Source of the DNA: Peptococcaceae bacterium
GTDB lineage: Bacteria > Bacillota > Peptococcia > Peptococcales > Peptococcaceae
NCBI GenBank assembly: GCA_017383785.1
Contig: JAFNVD010000124.1
Location: forward strand, 1-6,488
Direction of reading: 5' to 3'
DNA: 6,488 nucleotides
Shown here: one piece after another, positions 1-3,437 of the stretch
Layout: every line of letters starts with the position of its first letter
Numbering within the stretch: position 1 is the stretch's first letter
Program-made: the position numbers and the translations under genes
The notes under the pieces: generated by a model
Databases searched by the model: none
The model's input: the letters and a program-made list of their open reading frames with translations, nothing else
Told to the model about the DNA's origin: nothing

Positions 1-191
1 GTCTTGGAATGCAGTCCATGGTTATTCAATTTGCAAGGGCAGCAGGCCCTGGCTTCAAAGAAGGATTTGAAACAGATCGTATTATCCGTCAGGTGGATAT
101 GGCACCAACCGTATGCTGGCTGTTCGGCGTAAGAATGCCTGCACAGTGTGAAGGTGCACCAATTTATCAGATTCTTGCTGATGAATTTTAA
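1..191 (+). CDS. Alkaline phosphatase/sulfatase-superfamily hydrolase, C-terminal fragment
   Basis: Only the last 62 codons are present (first complete codon at 3, TAA at 189-191); the gene continues to the left. The segment reads ...FARAAGPGFKEG... then VDMAPTVCWLFGVRMPAQCEG and IYQIL. This matches the C-terminal layout of sulfatase and type I phosphodiesterase/nucleotide pyrophosphatase-like members of the alkaline phosphatase superfamily, where a 'D-[IM]-[AV]-PT-[IV]' helix and a 'P...EG' turn precede the end of the catalytic domain. The nucleophile and metal ligands of the family lie upstream and are not visible, so substrate (phosphate monoester, diester, sulfate or phosphonate) cannot be assigned. 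The in-frame ATG at 9 is an internal Met, not a start: the conserved fold clearly extends upstream. A hairpin lies 49 bp after the stop. Family assignment is fairly good; specific function is unknown. Confidence 0.7.
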   Translation, partial: LGMQSMVIQFARAAGPGFKEGFETDRIIRQVDMAPTVCWLFGVRMPAQCEGAPIYQILADEF

Positions 192-240
192 TATTTGCTA
201 ATCTAAAATAAATTAGTGAAAGTATTGCGCTAATATTAAA

Positions 241-279
241 ATGAAATATATAGCGGCGAAACGCCGCTATATATTTCAT
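241..279. terminator. Perfect 18-bp inverted repeat, probable bidirectional terminator
   Basis: The arm ATGAAATATATAGCGGCG (241-258) is exactly complementary to CGCCGCTATATATTTCAT (262-279), with a 3-nt AAA loop. The inner eight pairs are GC-rich (TAGCGGCG) and the outer ten are A/T. There is no clean T-run after the stem; instead the T-rich stretch (TATATATTT) is the base of the 3' arm, paired with an A-rich 5' arm. That layout is common in bidirectional terminators. Its position between the hydrolase stop and the permease leader supports termination of the hydrolase transcript. A mobile palindromic element is the alternative. Confidence 0.55.
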
Positions 280-283
280 ACAT

Positions 284-312
284 TTGATTTAACGACAAAT
301 AAAATAGATATA
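284..312 (+). promoter_or_regulatory. Possible promoter for the SLC13-like permease
   Basis: TTGATT (284-289) could serve as a -35 element, with GATATA (307-312, 17-bp spacer) or TATATT (309-314, 19-bp spacer) as -10. Both -10 matches are imperfect. The surrounding 280-330 stretch is very A/T-rich, so chance matches are likely. A second option is that transcription starts from the TAGAAT hexamers inside the downstream repeat. The placement is reasonable because a hairpin precedes it and the permease follows. Confidence 0.25.
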
Positions 313-327
313 TTTTTATAAAAATAA

Positions 328-367
328 TTTTAGAATGTTTTAGAATGTTTTAGAATGTTTTAGAATG
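328..367 (+). repeat. Four exact tandem copies of the 10-bp unit TTTTAGAATG
   Basis: Copies occupy 328-337, 338-347, 348-357 and 358-367 with no mismatch. The last G of the array is also the first G of the permease Shine-Dalgarno (GGAG, 367-370), nine bases before the ATG at 380. Each unit contains TAGAAT, one base from the -10 consensus TATAAT. The 10-bp period is close to one helical turn, so the copies present the same DNA face. The array could be an operator array, a slippage-prone expression switch, or a stack of -10-like elements. A change in copy number would not alter the spacing from Shine-Dalgarno to ATG, so any effect would be on transcription or leader structure. Confidence 0.9.
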
Positions 368-379
368 GAGTGAAGTGGT

Positions 380-1843
380 ATGTCAACTGATAAAGTTAAT
401 ATCAATGCAAAAACAATTATGCATTATGCAATTATGATTGCGATTATGGGTATTTTTTATGTTATTCCAGGCTTTGGTGGCGGTATTGTAACGCCTTATG
501 GTATGAAAATCGTAGGCGTGTTCATTGCGTTGGTGTATGGCTGGACCTTTATTGGCATGCTGGTGCCAAGTTTGATTGGTGTATTCGGAATTGCGTTAGC
601 AGGTGTTGATACAACTCAACAGGTGTTTATGAATACTTTTTATAATGCTAACATTCTGATGATGATTATCGGTTCTTTAGGGTTTGCTTCATTGGCGCAG
701 ACAAATGCGTCTGACTGGGTATTTGGTAAAATTTTAAGTACAAATTTTGCAAAGAAAAGTGGCATTTTGACTGTATTTTGTATTTTTGCGATCATTTTAA
801 TTTTAGGTGCTTTAGGTATGGGGATTTTAATCCAGTTTGTATTATTCCCAATTATGAATGATTTCCTGAAAAAATGCGGTTATGAAAAAGGCGAAAAATT
901 CAGCAATATGTTCTTACTTGGTTTCTTGATGTCATCCGTAATTTCTATTGGGATTTTCCCATTCTATAGCTGGGGCTTAATGATTTGTGGTAGTTTAATG
1001 TCTATTTCCGGATATGCAATTCCGTTAGGGACATATATGCTTTTAAGTATTCTGATTTATGTAATTTTCCTGGTAACCTATCCATTGTTGATGAAAGTAA
1101 TGGGATGTGATTTCAGTAAATTACAGAATGTTAATGTATTAGAAGTGTTTAATGTAGATGCTAACACCAAATTAAATACAGCTCAGAAGTTGTCTTTAGG
1201 TGGTTTGTTGTTATTCTTGGCATTAGTAATGATCGGATCTTTCGTTCAAGTTCCAATCGTACAAAGTATTTATGGCAAGATTGGAGTATTAGGCTTGATG
1301 TTAGTATACTGGATTGCCATGGTAATAATTAAGATTGATGGAAAACCGTTGTTGAATATGCGTCAAGCATCTGCAGATATGAGCTGGGATTTGTGTATTC
1401 TGATGGCTGTTGCATTGGTACTTTCCAGTGCGTTGACCAGTGCAGAAAGCGGTATGGGTACATGGCTTGCCATGATGATTTCGCCAATCGTTATGGGCGT
1501 TGGTCAGGTAGCATTTATAGCTATTTTAGCAATCATTCTGATTGTGTTAACCAATTTGGCAAACAACATTGCAGTAGTATTCATTTTAATTAATATTGTT
1601 GGTGCATTGTATACCAATGGTCTTCCAATCAATATGTTGGCTACAAGCCTTGTACTGGCAATTGGTAGTTGTGCGGTTGCATATTTTACACCAGCATCTT
1701 CTCTGCCGGGTGCAATTTTGCATGGGGCAGAAATGACCGAAACAAAAGGCTTATATGTAATTAACTGGATTGTTGCGGTATATGAATTTGTATTATTGAT
1801 GGTAGTATTGATTCCGGTTGTACTTTTAGGCATTGGTATGTAA
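380..1843 (+). CDS. SLC13/DASS-like anion permease
   Basis: This 487-aa, strongly hydrophobic inner-membrane protein has roughly 12 predicted membrane segments, split by a hydrophilic middle loop near residues 241-268. That gives the two-half layout of the divalent anion:Na+ symporter (DASS/SLC13, ion-transporter superfamily) proteins. Family-like signatures are in the second half: MSWDLCILMAVALVLSSAL (334-352) followed by SGMGTWLA, resembling the DASS 'W..LLL.GGG..L..A....G...W' re-entrant hairpin; TNLANN (391-396) where the SNT-type substrate/Na+ motif is expected; and TPASSLPGAILHG (437-449), resembling 'TPPNAI..G'. The start at ATG 380 has GGAG at 367-370. The canonical SNT triad is replaced by TNL, so this is a divergent subgroup and its substrate (dicarboxylate, sulfate, other anion) cannot be named. 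The gene is visibly richer in A/T at third positions than ygiQ and yicC. A hydrolase of anionic esters lies upstream and an SDR downstream, which would suit uptake of an organic anion; that is inference. Confidence 0.72.
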   Translation: MSTDKVNINAKTIMHYAIMIAIMGIFYVIPGFGGGIVTPYGMKIVGVFIALVYGWTFIGMLVPSLIGVFGIALAGVDTTQQVFMNTFYNANILMMIIGSLGFASLAQTNASDWVFGKILSTNFAKKSGILTVFCIFAIILILGALGMGILIQFVLFPIMNDFLKKCGYEKGEKFSNMFLLGFLMSSVISIGIFPFYSWGLMICGSLMSISGYAIPLGTYMLLSILIYVIFLVTYPLLMKVMGCDFSKLQNVNVLEVFNVDANTKLNTAQKLSLGGLLLFLALVMIGSFVQVPIVQSIYGKIGVLGLMLVYWIAMVIIKIDGKPLLNMRQASADMSWDLCILMAVALVLSSALTSAESGMGTWLAMMISPIVMGVGQVAFIAILAIILIVLTNLANNIAVVFILINIVGALYTNGLPINMLATSLVLAIGSCAVAYFTPASSLPGAILHGAEMTETKGLYVINWIVAVYEFVLLMVVLIPVVLLGIGM

Positions 1844-1855
1844 TAATATGTTTTT

Positions 1856-1887
1856 AAAGAAGCTGTGCAAACGCACAGCTTCTTTTT
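1856..1887 (+). terminator. Intrinsic terminator of the permease gene
   Basis: AAAGAAGCTGTGC (1856-1868) pairs perfectly over 13 bp with GCACAGCTTCTTT (1873-1885) around an AAAC loop. The 3' arm runs into a T-rich tract (TTCTTTTT). It lies 12 bases after the permease TAA. This is a textbook Rho-independent terminator and implies that the SDR downstream is transcribed from its own promoter. Confidence 0.93.
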
Positions 1888-1937
1888 ATTTGCTACTAGC
1901 AATTGTATCTGAACTTTGCTAAAATGAGGATAGTATT

Positions 1938-1966
1938 TTGACAATAAAGTTTATTTTGGATAGAAG
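1938..1966 (+). promoter_or_regulatory. Probable promoter of the SDR gene
   Basis: A perfect consensus -35, TTGACA (1938-1943), is followed after a 17-bp spacer by TAGAAG (1961-1966), a weaker -10. A promoter is expected here because the permease terminator sits just upstream. A competing candidate is the extended -10 TGCTAAAAT (1917-1925), which has only a poor -35. Transcription from the first candidate would begin near 1973 and leave a leader of about 65 bases that carries the TAGAATGTTTTA motif. Confidence 0.5.
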
Positions 1967-1991
1967 AGTGATACAATGCGTACAGAACAGG

Positions 1992-2003
1992 TAGAATGTT
2001 TTA
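1992..2003 (+). promoter_or_regulatory. TAGAATGTTTTA, single copy of the permease repeat motif
   Basis: The 12 bases at 1992-2003 are identical to the junction of the tandem repeat upstream of the permease (e.g. 331-342). In both places the motif lies a short distance 5' of the gene's Shine-Dalgarno. This could be a shared operator or RNA element linking permease and SDR expression, or an A/T-rich coincidence. Confidence 0.35.
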
Positions 2004-2037
2004 AAGAAAGCGTAACAATTTCAAGGAGTGAGTTTAT

Positions 2038-2781
2038 ATGCGTTTAAAAGATAAAGTATTTATTATCACCGGTATTTCTAGTGGTATGGGGAAAGCAACT
2101 GCGGAAAAATTTGCAACAGAGGGTGCATTCGTAGTTGGTACGGTTAGAAAAGAAGAGGATGCAAAGCTGTGGGAAGAAAATCATGCGGTTTTACCGGTGC
2201 TTGCTGATGTAAACAATCTAGAGGATATCAAGGCTTTGGTTGCTGTTGTAAAAGAAAAATATGGGCGCCTGGATGGTATTTGCAATGTGGCCGGAATCAA
2301 TGATTTGTGTTATCCGCTTTTGGAAACAGATGATGAACGTTGGGATGCGGTTGTCGGTACCGATTTGAAAGCACCGTTTCGTATCATGCGTGAAGCAATT
2401 CCGTTAATGATTGAAAGTGGTGGAGGAAGTATTGTAAATATTGGTTCGTATGCGGCACTGCGTGGCAATCATGGGCCAAGCTATACTGCAGCGAAAGCAG
2501 GGTTGGAAGGATTGACAAAAAGTGTTGCCTTTGAGTTTGCAAAACACGATATACGTTGTAATATCATTCATCCGGGTGGCTGTGCTACACGCCTCACTAT
2601 GGGAGGACATGCTTATCATGCAGCAATGCAGCCGATGAGTGCTATTATGCAGGCGATGCCAGTAAACAGCTTTGGTCAGCCGGAGGATATTGCCAATGCA
2701 TGTGCGTTTTTATGCAGTGATGATGCCAAATGGATTAATGGTGCCGTTCTCTCTGTAGATGGCGGGATGTCTGTATGCTAA
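2038..2781 (+). CDS. Short-chain dehydrogenase/reductase (classical SDR)
   Basis: The 247-aa product has the full classical SDR pattern: the cofactor loop TGISSGMG (residues 11-18), a D57-V pair contacting the adenine, CNVAG (82-86) in place of NNAG, catalytic Ser137 in IGSYAAL, and Y149-x3-K153 (YTAAK). It has a typical end, ending SVDGG followed by MSVC. It should be a soluble NAD(P)H-dependent oxidoreductase acting on a hydroxyl or keto group. V36-R37 after the second strand, with no acidic residue, points to NADP(H); that is inference. The fourth tetrad residue, usually Asn in 'NLKG', is Asp109 here (TDLKA). The start ATG has AAGGAG at 2023-2028. It is transcribed alone, between two terminators. 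FabG-like or sugar/polyol/hydroxy-acid dehydrogenase roles are possible, and the substrate cannot be read from sequence. Confidence 0.92.
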   Translation: MRLKDKVFIITGISSGMGKATAEKFATEGAFVVGTVRKEEDAKLWEENHAVLPVLADVNNLEDIKALVAVVKEKYGRLDGICNVAGINDLCYPLLETDDERWDAVVGTDLKAPFRIMREAIPLMIESGGGSIVNIGSYAALRGNHGPSYTAAKAGLEGLTKSVAFEFAKHDIRCNIIHPGGCATRLTMGGHAYHAAMQPMSAIMQAMPVNSFGQPEDIANACAFLCSDDAKWINGAVLSVDGGMSVC

Positions 2782-2795
2782 ACTGAAATTTTCTT

Positions 2796-2831
2796 TAGAG
2801 CTTTACGATTATTTTCGCAAGGCTCATTTTT
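2796..2831 (+). repeat. 36-bp direct repeat, copy 1 (terminator sequence)
   Basis: Identical to 3283-3318 except A2805 against G3292. The two copies have the same orientation, begin 487 bp apart, and enclose the oppositely oriented small membrane-protein gene. Similarity stops abruptly at both ends. Confidence 0.92.
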
Positions 2832-2832
2832 T
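2797..2832 (+). terminator. Terminator of the SDR gene, first copy of a duplicated terminator
   Basis: The stem GAGCTTTACGA (2798-2808) pairs with TCGCAAGGCTC (2815-2825) around a TTATTT loop, with one U-G pair and one A-C mismatch (A2805), and is followed by a T-run (2827-2832). It begins 16 bases after the SDR stop. A second, mutually exclusive hairpin, GGCTCA/TGAGCC (2821-2826 with 2835-2840), overlaps its 3' arm. Confidence 0.8.
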
Positions 2833-2911
2833 ATTGAGCCACATAAGAAGCGAAAGAAAAAAACAAATAAATCGATGTTCAAAAAGAAACCGTCTCCAAT
2901 TATGTTGATCG

Positions 2912-3226
2912 TTATTTCCGCTCTGTTGGGGGTTGTGGTGTACGGTGTGTAATGATATATGCTACAATCCATGCGGTCAAGTCGGATGCCAAAGCCACGG
3001 TATTCAACACTGCCAGAATATATGCAGCCATAATCCATATTGCAAATCCTCCACTACTTGAGAAGGCATCTGTCAAATACATAATCAGCGCAGCTATGTA
3101 GAATAGCATGATAACGCATAAAGGAATGTATTTGGTAAATCTTCCGGAAGTTTTGAGGCAGAGAGCAAATTGGATGCCAAACACGATAACGGCAAGGATA
3201 CTGCATGAGAGAATGGTATTTGTCAT
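2912..3226 (-). CDS. Small multi-pass membrane protein of unknown function
   Basis: This 104-aa product is encoded antisense to its neighbours. I do not recognise a family. It has hydrophobic segments at about residues 5-24, 33-53 and 61-92; the last is long enough for one long or two short helices, so three or four passes are likely. There is a short basic loop (K25-K32), a Ser/Gly-rich turn (56-60) and a polar tail with several Pro and charged residues (94-104). The gene looks real. On the minus strand the ATG at 3226-3224 is preceded by an AAAAAGGAG Shine-Dalgarno (complement of about 3235-3243), and a TATAAT -10 lies at 3257-3262. Any catalytic function is doubtful at this size; a regulator, toxin-like or stress membrane peptide are only possibilities. 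No clear terminator of its own is seen on the minus strand after 2912. Confidence 0.75.
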   Translation of the reverse strand: MTNTILSCSILAVIVFGIQFALCLKTSGRFTKYIPLCVIMLFYIAALIMYLTDAFSSSGGFAIWIMAAYILAVLNTVALASDLTAWIVAYIITHRTPQPPTERK

Positions 3227-3256
3227 GGTAAAAGCTCCTTTTTAAAATATACTAAA

Positions 3257-3286
3257 ATTATAACATATTCTTTTTTTATTTGTAGA
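3257..3286 (-). promoter_or_regulatory. Promoter of the small membrane-protein gene
   Basis: Read on the minus strand, a perfect -10 TATAAT (3262-3257) is preceded by an 18-bp spacer and a 4/6 -35 TCTACA (3286-3281). The start codon is about 30 bases further on. The -35 overlaps the beginning of the second terminator repeat, so promoter and repeat are physically joined. Confidence 0.6.
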
Positions 3287-3318
3287 GCTTTGCGATTATT
3301 TTCGCAAGGCTCATTTTT
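3283..3318 (+). repeat. 36-bp direct repeat, copy 2 (terminator sequence)
   Basis: Second copy of the repeat at 2796-2831, with one substitution (G3292 for A2805). It lies just beyond the start of the antisense gene and before the ygiQ promoter. Confidence 0.92.
3284..3318 (+). terminator. Plus-strand intrinsic terminator upstream of ygiQ, second copy
   Basis: GAGCTTTGCGA (3285-3295) pairs with TCGCAAGGCTC (3302-3312) over 11 bp with a single U-G wobble, around a TTATTT loop, followed by ATTTTT. G3292 restores the pair that is mismatched in copy 1, so this copy is the better hairpin. It has no plus-strand gene of its own: the nearest gene upstream is antisense. It may insulate ygiQ from read-through, or be a leftover of a duplication. 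Confidence 0.75.
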
Positions 3319-3322
3319 ATGC

Positions 3323-3351
3323 TTTTTTTCGCATTTGTTTCATGGTATAAT
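3323..3351 (+). promoter_or_regulatory. Probable ygiQ promoter (extended -10)
   Basis: A consensus -10 TATAAT (3346-3351) is preceded by TGG, giving the extended form TGnTATAAT from 3343. The -35 position (3323-3328) is only a T-run, which is tolerable for extended -10 promoters. It follows the second terminator copy directly, leaving a leader of about 80 bases before the ygiQ ATG. Confidence 0.6.
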
Positions 3352-3352
3352 A

Positions 3353-3365
3353 ATTTGTTACAAAT
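3353..3365. promoter_or_regulatory. Palindrome ATTTGT-T-ACAAAT over the predicted ygiQ transcription start
   Basis: A perfect 6-bp inverted repeat around one central base begins two bases after the -10 and covers the expected start point near 3358. A half-like copy, ATTTGTT, occurs 20 bp upstream (3333-3339), between the -35 and -10 positions. This geometry would suit a repressor operator; no regulator is identified. Confidence 0.35.
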
Positions 3366-3427
3366 GAGCAATTGTTGGTGCCGTAAGGCATATGAGATAC
3401 ATTGATTAGCCGGATGATTCCGGAGAT

Positions 3428-3432
3428 GGAGG
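3428..3432 (+). promoter_or_regulatory. Shine-Dalgarno that fixes the ygiQ start
   Basis: GGAGG lies five bases before ATG 3438. The longer reading frame opens at TTG 3402 and has ATGs at 3414 and 3426, but none of these has a well-placed ribosome site, and the extra 12 residues carry no family similarity. The start is therefore placed at 3438. Confidence 0.7.
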
Positions 3433-3437
3433 ATGTC

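Noticed and set aside
328..367. CRISPR-like array
   Set aside because: Units are 10 bp, directly adjacent, with no spacers and no cas genes nearby.
1889..1921. TTGCT/AGCAA inverted repeat and repeated TTTGCTA between permease and SDR
   Set aside because: Five-bp arms and a seven-base repeat in A/T-rich DNA are expected by chance and do not line up with a promoter in an obvious way.
1504..1944. 146-aa minus-strand frame antisense to the permease 3' end
   Set aside because: It reads through the strong terminator hairpin and mirrors the permease codons; no ribosome site. Shadow frame.
2778..3038. 86-aa minus-strand reading frame overlapping the small membrane gene
   Set aside because: It overlaps the 104-aa gene in another frame, has no ribosome site, and runs through the terminator repeat; its composition is erratic. 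Treated as a shadow.
3379..3390. Small hairpin TGCC-GTAA-GGCA with a GNRA-type loop in the ygiQ leader
   Set aside because: Only four pairs, no T-run and no matching riboswitch core; such stems are common by chance.
3402..3437. TTG start giving a 698-aa YgiQ
   Set aside because: No ribosome site before it, whereas GGAGG sits five bases before ATG 3438, and the extra residues have no similarity to the family.
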